From NCBI GenBank assembly GCA_002385805.1, contig DGEF01000040.1, positions 22,769 through 30,862 on the forward strand: DNA of 8,094 nucleotides, written 5' to 3'. Each line of letters opens with the position of its first letter. Within the stretch, counting starts at the first letter, position 1. The position numbers were made by a program, and so were the translations under genes. The notes beneath the pieces were generated by a model. The model saw nothing but the letters and a program-made list of their open reading frames with translations. It was not told where the DNA came from and searched no databases. The DNA is from Peptococcaceae bacterium UBA3933. GTDB lineage: Bacteria; Bacillota; Peptococcia; Peptococcales; BICA1-8. This document shows, in pieces, positions 1 to 6,374 of the stretch.

Positions 1-446
1 ATAGCCGCCTGCTTAATATTATCTTCGTTGGCCACCAACCCCAGCCTGGACATCCCCGTATCAATTTTCAAGTGAATTAGGGCCTTTTCCCCCCGGGATT
101 CAGCCAGGGCATTCAATTGCTCTGCCTCATGAACATCATACATGGTTAAGATAATCTCATTATCCAGTGCCTGCTGGTAGTTTTCTGGGGGTGTCCAACC
201 TAGTACCATAATCGGGCAAGTAATCCCCTGTTTTCGCAACATTATGGCCTCCTGCAAATTGGCAACGGCCAAACGATCAGCACCAGCCTCCAAACAAACT
301 TTACCTACCTGGAAAGCTCCATGACCATAAGCATCGGCTTTTACTACGGCCATAATCTTGGTTTGGGAACCGACCAACCTTTTTACCTCTAAAAAATTAT
401 GTCTAATAGCTTTTGTGTCAATTTCTATCCAAACCGGTTGCAGCAT
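1..446 (-). CDS. alr: alanine racemase, N-terminal part (runs off the left edge)
   Basis: PLP-dependent enzyme that interconverts L- and D-alanine in the cytoplasm and so supplies D-Ala for peptidoglycan. About 148 N-terminal residues of a family of roughly 370 are present; the rest lies beyond position 1. The protein begins MLQPVWIEID. The PLP-lysine motif VVKADAYGHG is visible, with the Schiff-base lysine at residue 36. The KIDTGMSRLG signature lies near residues 128-137. The second catalytic tyrosine is outside the window. The ATG at 446-444 is supported by GAAGGAG at 460-454, seven bases upstream. The start lies inside the 3' end of nnr (29-bp out-of-frame overlap), so translation is probably coupled to it. 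The family assignment is very secure; whether this is a biosynthetic or a catabolic or spore-type racemase cannot be told. Confidence 0.97.
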   Translation of the reverse strand, partial: MLQPVWIEIDTKAIRHNFLEVKRLVGSQTKIMAVVKADAYGHGAFQVGKVCLEAGADRLAVANLQEAIMLRKQGITCPIMVLGWTPPENYQQALDNEIILTMYDVHEAEQLNALAESRGEKALIHLKIDTGMSRLGLVANEDNIKQAA

Positions 447-1992
447 GCTCAAACTCCTTCTTGATAATTTTCGGTATTACTTGCAATAAATCTGTTGCCT
501 TACTACTGATTTCCCCAATTTCCTCGGCTACCCTATCACCTGCCAAACCATGGAGATAAACTGCTGTAAGCAAAGCCTGAGATAAATCTGGGGTTTGACC
601 TACCATAGCTCCAATCATTCCTGCTAACACGTCCCCGGTTCCGGCGGTGGCTAAAGCCGGGCCACCGGTAGGATTTATAAACACTTTCCCTTCCGGAGTT
701 GCTATAATCGTCTTATACCCTTTTAAAACCACATAAATGCCTTTTTCCTTAGCCAAAGAACAGGCTAATTGTAACCTTTGTTTTTGCACCTGACCGGTGG
801 AAATACCTAAAAGTCTTGCCATTTCACCGGGATGAGGTGTAATTATTATTTTACTTTTTGCCTCTTTTAAAACATCCCAATCCGCGGCTAAAGCATTTAA
901 TCCATCAGCATCAATAATCAAGGGAACTTCAACCTGAGAAATAAGCCATTTTAGCAGTGATTGAATCTCATTATGTTGACCTAATCCAGGGCCGAAAACA
1001 ATAGCTGTTTTCCCTTGAACCTTATTTATTATTTCCGGACCGGAAACAAAACCTAAAGTTCCCTCATTTGTTTCGGAAACAGGCCAGATCATGGCTTCAG
1101 GACAAGAAGAAGCCAAACTGCTTTGAATAGACTGAGGTACACATACACTGACCAATCCCGCTCCTAGGCTATAGGCTCCTCCAACAGCCAGATAAGCTGC
1201 TCCCATCATCCCTAAAGAACCGGCTATAATTAGTAAATGACCGAAACTCCCTTTGTGGCTGTCTTTTCTGCGGCGTGGTAAGTTTAAAGCCACCATTTCT
1301 TTGGTGATTATTTGTCTCTCTAAACCTAAACTTTCGATTAAAAGAGGAGGTATGCCGATATCTTTAACCACTACCTTCCCCGCAAACTGATCACCTGAAC
1401 CTATAAATAAACCTAATTTCGGCAAAGCAAAAGTAACCGTTAAATCTGCCTGAATACAAGGTCCGCTGACAGTACCCGTATCCGCATTTAACCCTGAAGG
1501 CACATCAACGGCGATTTTATAGGAAGAAGAACCGTTAATGGTTTCAATGGTTTCTGCAGCCAGCCCTTGGGCCTCACCTTTAAACCCGGTGCCAAAAAGA
1601 GCATCTATTACAATATCTGTGTAGTGTAAAGCTAAATTTAATAAATGTATACTATTTTTATTTTCGATTTTATACCACTGAATAGGGAGTTTTTGGGCCA
1701 TGCGATAATTTACTAAAGCCGCTCCCCTATAGTCTTTATTACCCAAAGTAAATACTTTCACGTCAGCACCTTGGTTAGAAAGGTGACGGGCTACTACCAG
1801 TCCATCACCACCATTATTCCCTTTACCGGCGATAATGATAATCTTTTTGCCTTTTATTCGAGGAAATTGTTCCTTAATGACCTCCACTACTGCCTTTCCC
1901 GCATTTTCCATAAGCACCAATTCCGGAATGTTCCATTGGTCCATTGCTACCTGGTCAATGTGCTTCATTTCTTTTCCGGTTACAACAAACAC
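418..1992 (-). CDS. nnr: bifunctional NAD(P)HX epimerase / ADP-dependent NAD(P)HX dehydratase
   Basis: Repairs hydrated NADH and NADPH. The N-terminal YjeF_N domain epimerises R- and S-NAD(P)HX, and the C-terminal ribokinase-like domain dehydrates S-NAD(P)HX using ADP. With the start chosen here the protein has 524 residues. The epimerase half shows GKGNNGGDG at 56-64, DALFGTG at 130-136 and DVPSG at 163-167. The dehydratase half shows HKGSFGH at 246-252, then DADGLNAL, TPHPGEM and the AGTGD motif at 450-454, whose Asp454 is the expected catalytic base. The open frame extends 13 codons further upstream (to a TTG at 2031), but a perfect AAGGAGG at 2007-2001 sits eight bases before the GTG at 1992-1990, so the GTG is preferred. 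The gene overlaps acpS by 38 bp and alr by 29 bp, both out of frame. It is full-length for the fused two-domain form, with no motif missing. Confidence 0.97.
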   Translation of the reverse strand: MFVVTGKEMKHIDQVAMDQWNIPELVLMENAGKAVVEVIKEQFPRIKGKKIIIIAGKGNNGGDGLVVARHLSNQGADVKVFTLGNKDYRGAALVNYRMAQKLPIQWYKIENKNSIHLLNLALHYTDIVIDALFGTGFKGEAQGLAAETIETINGSSSYKIAVDVPSGLNADTGTVSGPCIQADLTVTFALPKLGLFIGSGDQFAGKVVVKDIGIPPLLIESLGLERQIITKEMVALNLPRRRKDSHKGSFGHLLIIAGSLGMMGAAYLAVGGAYSLGAGLVSVCVPQSIQSSLASSCPEAMIWPVSETNEGTLGFVSGPEIINKVQGKTAIVFGPGLGQHNEIQSLLKWLISQVEVPLIIDADGLNALAADWDVLKEAKSKIIITPHPGEMARLLGISTGQVQKQRLQLACSLAKEKGIYVVLKGYKTIIATPEGKVFINPTGGPALATAGTGDVLAGMIGAMVGQTPDLSQALLTAVYLHGLAGDRVAEEIGEISSKATDLLQVIPKIIKKEFEHAATGLDRN

Positions 1993-2371
1993 CCTCTTGT
2001 CCTCCTTCCACCACAACCATAGCCACGGCAAATTCCCGGCAATGACTTAGACTTAACTCTATCCTGGTAACGCCTAATTCCTCAGCTTTATCTTTAACCT
2101 TGCCTTTAATAATAACTTGCGGTTTACCCAAATGATCGTTAATAATTTCTATATCCTGCCATTTAAACCCCCTAAACCCTGTACCCAGGGCCTTACTAAC
2201 TGCCTCTTTAGCCGCAAAACGCGCGGCTAAAGAGGCAAAAAAATTTCCTTTACCCTGGCAATATTCTAATTCATCTTTTGTAAAAACCCTTTCCAGAAGT
2301 TTAGGTCTAGTCTGAATAGCTTTTTTTATACGCTCAATTTCAATTATATCCGTACCTATCCCAATGAGCAT
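1955..2371 (-). CDS. acpS: holo-[acyl-carrier-protein] synthase
   Basis: Transfers 4'-phosphopantetheine from coenzyme A to the serine of apo-ACP, activating it for fatty-acid synthesis; Mg-dependent and cytoplasmic. The 138-residue product begins MLIGIGTDIIEIERI, with metal-binding Asp8. It carries RFAAKEAVSKALGTG at about 51-65, with metal-binding Glu56, and a C-terminal LSLSHCREFAVA segment. AcpS is usually about 120-126 residues. The extra tail after VVVEGG, about 14 residues with two Cys and several basic residues, is encoded where the gene overlaps nnr, and its codons also carry the nnr ribosome binding site. The ATG at 2371 has only a modest AAAGG about 11 bases upstream. It is the first gene of the acpS-nnr-alr unit and lies downstream of the repeat-rich gap. 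A dedicated promoter could not be identified with confidence. Confidence 0.97.
   Translation of the reverse strand: MLIGIGTDIIEIERIKKAIQTRPKLLERVFTKDELEYCQGKGNFFASLAARFAAKEAVSKALGTGFRGFKWQDIEIINDHLGKPQVIIKGKVKDKAEELGVTRIELSLSHCREFAVAMVVVEGGQEGVCCNRKRNEAH
2001..2007 (-). promoter_or_regulatory. ribosome binding site that fixes the nnr start
   Basis: AAGGAGG, read on the minus strand, lies eight bases before the GTG at 1992. It lies inside the last codons of acpS. This is what argues against the longer TTG start at 2031. Confidence 0.85.
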
Positions 2372-2391
2372 AATCTTCGCAACCTTTCAAA

Positions 2392-2440
2392 TTAGTGACT
2401 GGCGACTGTAATTTAGTGACTAATGGCTGGTTTAGTGGCT
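2392..2440. repeat. three degenerate TTAGTGRCT direct repeats
   Basis: TTAGTGACT occurs at 2392-2400 and 2413-2421, and TTAGTGGCT at 2432-2440, so the spacing is 21 and 19 bp. Related GGCGACT, ATGGCTGG and GGCTAGT words lie between and after them. Start copies are exact or differ by one base, while the intervening sequence is degenerate. This is a direct observation; function is unknown. Confidence 0.75.
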
Positions 2441-2466
2441 AGTAAAGCGACCGAAGGGAGTTCAAT

Positions 2467-2504
2467 AGATGCATCCCAAAAAATTACATTCATCGGATGC
2501 ATCT
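2467..2504. repeat. inverted repeat built on GATGCATC
   Basis: AGATGCATCC at 2467-2476 is the exact reverse complement of GGATGCATCT at 2495-2504, giving a 10-bp stem with an 18-base loop. The core GATGCATC in each arm is itself palindromic, so each arm could also be a separate protein site. No T-run follows the structure on either strand, so it is not a standard terminator. Confidence 0.75.
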
Positions 2505-2554
2505 TGCAGAATATCCCAAAACTAAATGCGGACCCCTAAGCTAAACCCAAAAGA

Positions 2555-2654
2555 CGTAATGCTGTCATGCAGACTAGCCCGTGAGCCGTCATGCCGCCCA
2601 AAAACATTCGCCTAGTAGCCGTAATGCCATCTAAAATTCGTGTTCATCCGTGGT
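2555..2654. repeat. degenerate tandem repeats of about 32-33 bp
   Basis: CGTAATGC at 2555-2562, CGTCATGC at 2587-2594 and CGTAATGC at 2620-2627 start units spaced 32 and 33 bp apart. Units one and two share GCC-rich ends (GAGCC, TAGCC) before the next unit. Units two and three share an A-rich run followed by ATTCG. Similarity between units is partial, so this is a decayed array and not a recent duplication. Confidence 0.6.
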
Positions 2655-2655
2655 T

Positions 2656-3999
2656 TTAATTCAATTCCTCCCCAATTACCTTGGCGATCTCATGTACTAC
2701 CTGCTCAAGGAGACTGAGATCCTTACCTTCGGCCATAACTCTAATCAAAGGTTCTGTACCGGATGCCCTAACTAAAATTCGACCGTCTTTTCCTAAAGTA
2801 GCTTTTTTCTCTTCAATTATTGCTTTTATCCTAGAATTGGCTTCCCAACCACTCTTTTCTTTAACACGAACATTTTCCAAGACTTGGGGCAACTTTTCCA
2901 TCTGTAAAGCCAATTCAGCCAAGGGTTTTCCGGAATTTTTAACAACCTCCAACAATTTTAAAGCCGTTAAGATCCCATCACCTGTTGTGTTATCATCTAA
3001 GAAAATTACATGTCCTGACTGTTCTCCACCCAGAACGGCCCCTGTTTCTAGCATCCGCTCCAGTACATACCTGTCTCCTACTTTAGTTTCCTCAACTAAA
3101 ACACCGTTTTTTTCAAAGGCCTGTTTTAAACCTAAATTACTCATAACCGTAACAACTACCCTGTTTTCACGCAAGGCCTTTTTCCTTAACAAATCCAGAC
3201 CGCAGATAACCAAAATCTGATCACCGTCTACCACGTTTCCTAAATGGTCTACAGCTAAAAGGCGATCAGCATCCCCATCATGGGCCAGACCTAAATCAGC
3301 CTTTTCTTTTACAACTGTTTCACATAAATTTTCTATGTGGGTGGAACCACAATTTTCGTTTATGTTTAAACCGTCTGGTTGGTCGAAAATACTAATAACC
3401 TCTGCCCCTAAGCTTCTTAATAAAGGGGGGGTGAATTCAGATGCAGCACCGTTAGCACAGTCAACAACGATTTTTATCCCCTTTAAATCACCCTTGAATT
3501 TTTCTTTTAGGAATTTTAAATAAAGTTCACGAGCATTATGGCAAACCTGTACCTTGCCCACATCTTTACCCACAGGATAGGGTACTTCTTTTAAACCGTT
3601 GAATATAATTTTTTCAATTTCATCTTCTACTTCATCAGGCAGTTTGAAACCTTTACTGTTAAAAAATTTAATTCCGTTATCACCCACCGGATTATGAGAA
3701 GCCGAAATAACAACACCTGCCATAGCCTTTAATTCTCTGGTTAAAAAGGCAATGCCTGGAGTAGGCACAATTCCTACTTTTACCACATCTACTCCCGCCG
3801 AACAGATTCCGGCAGCTAAGGCATTTTCCAGCATACTTCCCGAAATACGTGTATCCCTGCCAATAATGATTTCCCTCTTACAACCCTCCTCAGGTTTCAG
3901 TACAAAAGCGGCAGCCCTACCTAGTTTAAAAGCTAACTCTGCAGTCAGTTCCAAATTTGCTTGTCCTCTAACACCATCAGTTCCAAAAATTTTACCCAC
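2656..3999 (-). CDS. glmM: phosphoglucosamine mutase
   Basis: Converts glucosamine-6-phosphate to glucosamine-1-phosphate on the way to UDP-GlcNAc, for peptidoglycan and other wall polymers. The 447 residues match the family length. GTDGVRG is at 6-12. The phosphoserine loop ISASHNP has catalytic Ser101. The Mg-binding DGDADR is at 241-246, the sugar-binding GEQSGH at 325-330, and the phosphate-binding RASGTEPLIRVM begins near 411. The GTG start at 3999-3997 is supported by AAGGAG at 4012-4007, seven bases upstream. It is the third gene of cdaA-cdaR-glmM. In several Firmicutes GlmM binds and inhibits CdaA, tying c-di-AMP output to wall synthesis. glmS does not follow directly, and a 284-bp repeat-rich gap does. 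All key residues are intact. Confidence 0.98.
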   Translation of the reverse strand: MGKIFGTDGVRGQANLELTAELAFKLGRAAAFVLKPEEGCKREIIIGRDTRISGSMLENALAAGICSAGVDVVKVGIVPTPGIAFLTRELKAMAGVVISASHNPVGDNGIKFFNSKGFKLPDEVEDEIEKIIFNGLKEVPYPVGKDVGKVQVCHNARELYLKFLKEKFKGDLKGIKIVVDCANGAASEFTPPLLRSLGAEVISIFDQPDGLNINENCGSTHIENLCETVVKEKADLGLAHDGDADRLLAVDHLGNVVDGDQILVICGLDLLRKKALRENRVVVTVMSNLGLKQAFEKNGVLVEETKVGDRYVLERMLETGAVLGGEQSGHVIFLDDNTTGDGILTALKLLEVVKNSGKPLAELALQMEKLPQVLENVRVKEKSGWEANSRIKAIIEEKKATLGKDGRILVRASGTEPLIRVMAEGKDLSLLEQVVHEIAKVIGEELN

Positions 4000-4072
4000 A
4001 ATATCACTCCTTAATTTCTACTATCAAATCAGCAGAAGTATTTTTATTATTTCGCCTTTTTACATTTTTTCT

Positions 4073-5305
4073 TTAATTGTTATTACCTTCATCACTACTG
4101 GTTTCTGTGCTTTCCTGTTTTTCTTTAATTTCCACCTTTACTTTAACCGGATTTGTTTCTAATATTTGCACATTATTGGGGGCATCAACTTGCACATTGA
4201 TTTCATAAACTCCCGGTTCTAAACCGGAAACACTAACAAATGCCTGGAAATTATCCTTAGTAAGATTCTCTAAAATATCTTTCTGGCCCTCAAGCTTGAT
4301 CTTTGCTGTTAGCGGAACAACGGTAATTTTATGCTTGCTGCTACCATCTTTAATCACTATAGGCAATTCCATTTCTTTGACTACAGTACTTTTTTCAATT
4401 TGAACCACTACTTTAACCTTGTTCCCATAGAGAAGACTTACCCCAGAAGGTACACTTAAATTTACTTCCCTAGTAATACTTTCGGTAAGACCGCTTAAAG
4501 AAATGGGGTTGGTCTCCATTTGGTCAATAAGATTTAAACGATCATAGCTGCCTAGGATTTTCACTGTTTCCGGTTCAATTATTATTCTGCTAATGTGGTA
4601 ACCGGCAGCCGGCTCACCTTTGAAAACCGGTTTTACGGGAACTGTTTTACTAGGGGTATCCTCAACGATAGGAACAAAGACTTCCACAGTGCTGGGTATA
4701 ACACTTATTAAATCAGAACCATACCAGTTTCCTTTTTGGTCAAATATTTTTACCGGTAAATCTAAATCAAGATTAGCTTCCGCATTGCTTAAATTAACAT
4801 CTACTCTGGCCTCATGTATACCCTTTAATATTGTTTCCGGCCCTCTAACCACAACTTGGGAAGGCTTTACAGTAGCTTTAAAACTGGAAAAACCGTGGGC
4901 CGTCTGTCCCAACAAAGCAACTTCTACAGGAATCTGTTTCTCTGCCACTCTATCTATACTAACCTCTACTTCTCTGGGGTAAATATCAATAATTTCTACT
5001 CCCATTAGATTGGAGATTTTAACCGGCAAAGAGTTTTCGCCAATTTGAGCCCGGGATAAATCTACACTAGCTTTAAAATCCTTATTGCCCAAATTGTTAA
5101 CAACAGCAGAATCCCCCCGAACTTTAATACTTACCTCTGTATCTTTTCTAATCACCGCCAATTCTTCACTTAAGTTTTCGTAAACAATATCCAGGGTTAA
5201 AGTTTTTTCAATAGGTGGGTTATCTTCAGCCGATACATATAACCACAACAAAACCGCAAAGAGAACTGCTACTACTTTATAAATTATATTATCTCTCCAC
5301 TCCAT
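4073..5305 (-). CDS. cdaR: YbbR-domain membrane protein, regulator of CdaA
   Basis: CdaR-type partner of the diadenylate cyclase CdaA, anchored in the membrane with its bulk outside the cell. The 410 residues consist of a short charged N-terminus, one membrane helix at about 7-25, and then four YbbR-like beta-rich repeats at about 32-118, 121-213, 219-304 and 308-394. Repeat landmarks include IYPREVEVSIDR, VIPSTVEVF and TNPVKVKVEIK. A Ser/Thr/Glu/Asn-rich tail of about 15 residues ends the protein. The frame stays open seven codons upstream to a TTG at 5326, but GGAGG at 5318-5314 sits about eight bases before the ATG at 5305-5303, so the shorter start is preferred; it leaves two bases after the cdaA stop. 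This tight junction suggests coupled translation and a membrane complex. Whether it activates or inhibits CdaA here cannot be read from sequence. Confidence 0.95.
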   Translation of the reverse strand: MEWRDNIIYKVVAVLFAVLLWLYVSAEDNPPIEKTLTLDIVYENLSEELAVIRKDTEVSIKVRGDSAVVNNLGNKDFKASVDLSRAQIGENSLPVKISNLMGVEIIDIYPREVEVSIDRVAEKQIPVEVALLGQTAHGFSSFKATVKPSQVVVRGPETILKGIHEARVDVNLSNAEANLDLDLPVKIFDQKGNWYGSDLISVIPSTVEVFVPIVEDTPSKTVPVKPVFKGEPAAGYHISRIIIEPETVKILGSYDRLNLIDQMETNPISLSGLTESITREVNLSVPSGVSLLYGNKVKVVVQIEKSTVVKEMELPIVIKDGSSKHKITVVPLTAKIKLEGQKDILENLTKDNFQAFVSVSGLEPGVYEINVQVDAPNNVQILETNPVKVKVEIKEKQESTETSSDEGNNN

Positions 5306-5307
5306 TT

Positions 5308-6120
5308 TTATGACCTCCAATTCCAAAACTGAAAGGGCTTATGCTGTGGTTCTAATCGGCGTAATAAAAGTTCCTTTAAGGAGCGTTCATCAATATTGCG
5401 GGTAATTTTCCCGTCCTCAGCCATGGAAATAATACCTGTTTCCTCTGAAACCGTAATCGCCAAGGCATCAGAAACCTCCGTAATACCTAAAGCTGCCCGG
5501 TGACGAGTACCTAACTCTTTACTTAAATTAGGATTTTCTGAAAGAGGAAGAAAACAACTGGCAGCTAAAATCCGTTCTCCTCTGATTATTATGGCTCCGT
5601 CATGTAAAGGGGTCTTGGGTATAAAGATGTTGATTAACACCTCTCCGGAGATAAGAGAATCAATTTTTATTCCCGTTTCCACATATTCGGCCAGACCTGT
5701 TTCTCTTTCCAAAACAATTAAAGCCCCAATTTTTTTCTTAGACATTATTTTTACGGCCCTGACAATTTCACTGACCAATCTTTCCATCTCTTCCTGACCT
5801 AAATAACTGGAACGCACAAACAACTTTCCTCTTCCCAACTGTTCTAAAGCCCGCCTTAACTCAGGCTGAAAAACAATGGGTATAGCAATAAAAAATATAG
5901 TTTGGGCTTTTTCCAGGATCCAATTTATTGAACGTAAACCCAAAACTTCACTTACTATAGTTGCTACCAAAAGAACGGCCAAACCTTTAATTAATTGAAC
6001 CGCCCTGGTTCCCCGTAAAATCATTATTAATTTATAAGTTACAAAGGCAACGATAGCAATATCTAATAAATTAATAGGATTGAGAATTTTTATTAATTGT
6101 TTTATTAATTGTTCCACCAA
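5308..6120 (-). CDS. cdaA: membrane diadenylate cyclase (c-di-AMP synthase, CdaA/YbbP type)
   Basis: Condenses two ATP into cyclic di-AMP, the second messenger that controls potassium and osmolyte uptake and wall homeostasis in Firmicutes. The 270 residues match the CdaA class. Three hydrophobic helices lie at about 17-35, 41-60 and 66-83, followed by the cytoplasmic DAC domain. That domain has the catalytic DGA at 174-176 (within PLHDGAIIIRG) and the RHR motif at 206-208 (within LGTRHRAALG). It lacks the N-terminal scanning domain of DisA. The start is a TTG at 6120 with AAGGGTGAT at 6135-6127 upstream; the next codon is GTG (6117), an equally possible start. It is the first gene of cdaA-cdaR-glmM and is probably transcribed from the promoter at 6244-6273. 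The weak start codon could keep expression low, which is inference. Confidence 0.97.
   Translation of the reverse strand: MVEQLIKQLIKILNPINLLDIAIVAFVTYKLIMILRGTRAVQLIKGLAVLLVATIVSEVLGLRSINWILEKAQTIFFIAIPIVFQPELRRALEQLGRGKLFVRSSYLGQEEMERLVSEIVRAVKIMSKKKIGALIVLERETGLAEYVETGIKIDSLISGEVLINIFIPKTPLHDGAIIIRGERILAASCFLPLSENPNLSKELGTRHRAALGITEVSDALAITVSEETGIISMAEDGKITRNIDERSLKELLLRRLEPQHKPFQFWNWRS
5314..5318 (-). promoter_or_regulatory. ribosome binding site that fixes the cdaR start
   Basis: GGAGG, read on the minus strand, lies within the last codons of cdaA, eight bases before the ATG at 5305. It is placed wrongly for the upstream in-frame TTG at 5326. Confidence 0.8.
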
Positions 6121-6243
6121 GGCGGCATCACCCTTCTATAAAACTTAAATAATAGTTTAATTTTTAAAAATTTTTCTTTATACTTATTACGCCAAAGAGA
6201 TAAAAAAACCTGTTTCCATTTACATGGTCCCGAAAAAATATAT

Positions 6244-6273
6244 ATTATATAAATATAAAATTTAAACCCTCAA
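6244..6273 (-). promoter_or_regulatory. sigma-A-type promoter for cdaA-cdaR-glmM
   Basis: On the minus strand, TTGAGG at 6273-6268 (four of six matches to TTGACA) and a perfect TATAAT at 6249-6244 are separated by 18 bases. Initiation would fall near 6237, leaving a very A+T-rich leader of about 117 bases before the TTG start of cdaA. No recognisable riboswitch or leader peptide was seen in that leader. This is the best promoter candidate for the leftward operon, but A+T-rich DNA gives chance matches. Confidence 0.6.
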
Positions 6274-6299
6274 ATACGCTTTTGGATAAATCTTATAAC

Positions 6300-6327
6300 T
6301 TTAAATTATAGCAGATTATGCTATAAT
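6300..6327 (+). promoter_or_regulatory. extended -10 promoter for the rightward DUF881-sbp operon
   Basis: A perfect TATAAT at 6322-6327 is preceded by TG at 6319-6320 and one base, which makes an extended -10. The -35 is weak: TTTAAA at 6300-6305, 16 bases upstream, matches four of six. Initiation would fall near 6334, about 40 bases before the GTG at 6375. The -10 lies inside a symmetric inverted repeat. Confidence 0.65.
6305..6327. repeat. 9-bp-arm inverted repeat overlapping the -10, mirrored on both strands
   Basis: ATTATAGCA at 6305-6313 is the exact reverse complement of TGCTATAAT at 6319-6327, with five bases (GATTA) between. Both strands therefore read TGCTATAAT, an extended -10 on each side. 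It could be an operator for a dimeric repressor, a bidirectional promoter, or both. Confidence 0.8.
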
Positions 6328-6374
6328 GTAGTGAAGAAATTATGTATATAACTTTCGATAAGGGAGGCTGAATT

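Larger units (their letters stand above)
2372..2655. other. gene-free gap between acpS and glmM, rich in short degenerate repeats
   Basis: These 284 bases hold no supported gene on either strand. They contain three TTAGTGRCT units, one 10-bp inverted repeat, three CGTMATGC units 32-33 bp apart, and a CGTGTTCATCCGTGG segment touching the glmM stop codon. No convincing intrinsic terminator was found: there is no GC-rich hairpin followed by a T-run in either direction. No strong sigma-A promoter was recognised. It may be the eroded remains of dispersed repeats. A transcript could run through from glmM into acpS. Confidence 0.8.

Noticed and set aside
1771..2050. Two plus-strand open frames of 71-83 codons over the nnr/acpS junction
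   Set aside because: They are antisense to strongly conserved coding sequence, have no family-like motifs and no credible ribosome binding site.
2467..2504. Intrinsic terminator for glmM
   Set aside because: The stem is not followed by a T-run on either strand and the loop is 18 bases.
2430..2520. Promoter for acpS on the minus strand (TGTAAT near the inverted repeat)
   Set aside because: The -10-like word has no acceptable -35 at 16-18 bases and lies within the inverted repeat loop, so the match is no better than chance.
2392..2654. CRISPR array
   Set aside because: Repeats are only 8-9 bases long, belong to different families, and lack the constant 24-37 bp repeat with unique spacers; no cas gene is nearby.
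2681..4162. Plus-strand open frames opposite glmM and the cdaR 3' end
   Set aside because: Antisense shadows of GlmM and CdaR; composition reflects the reverse of the real codons and no domain is recognisable.
6190..6236. Terminator or attenuator in the cdaA leader (minus-strand run of seven T after CCATGTAAATGG)
   Set aside because: The stem is only four base pairs and is separated from the T-run by several bases, so it would be very weak.
6121..6374. c-di-AMP (ydaO-type) riboswitch or glmS-type ribozyme between the divergent genes
   Set aside because: The region is almost entirely A+T-rich and I see none of the conserved G-rich core elements; a covariance search would be decisive.
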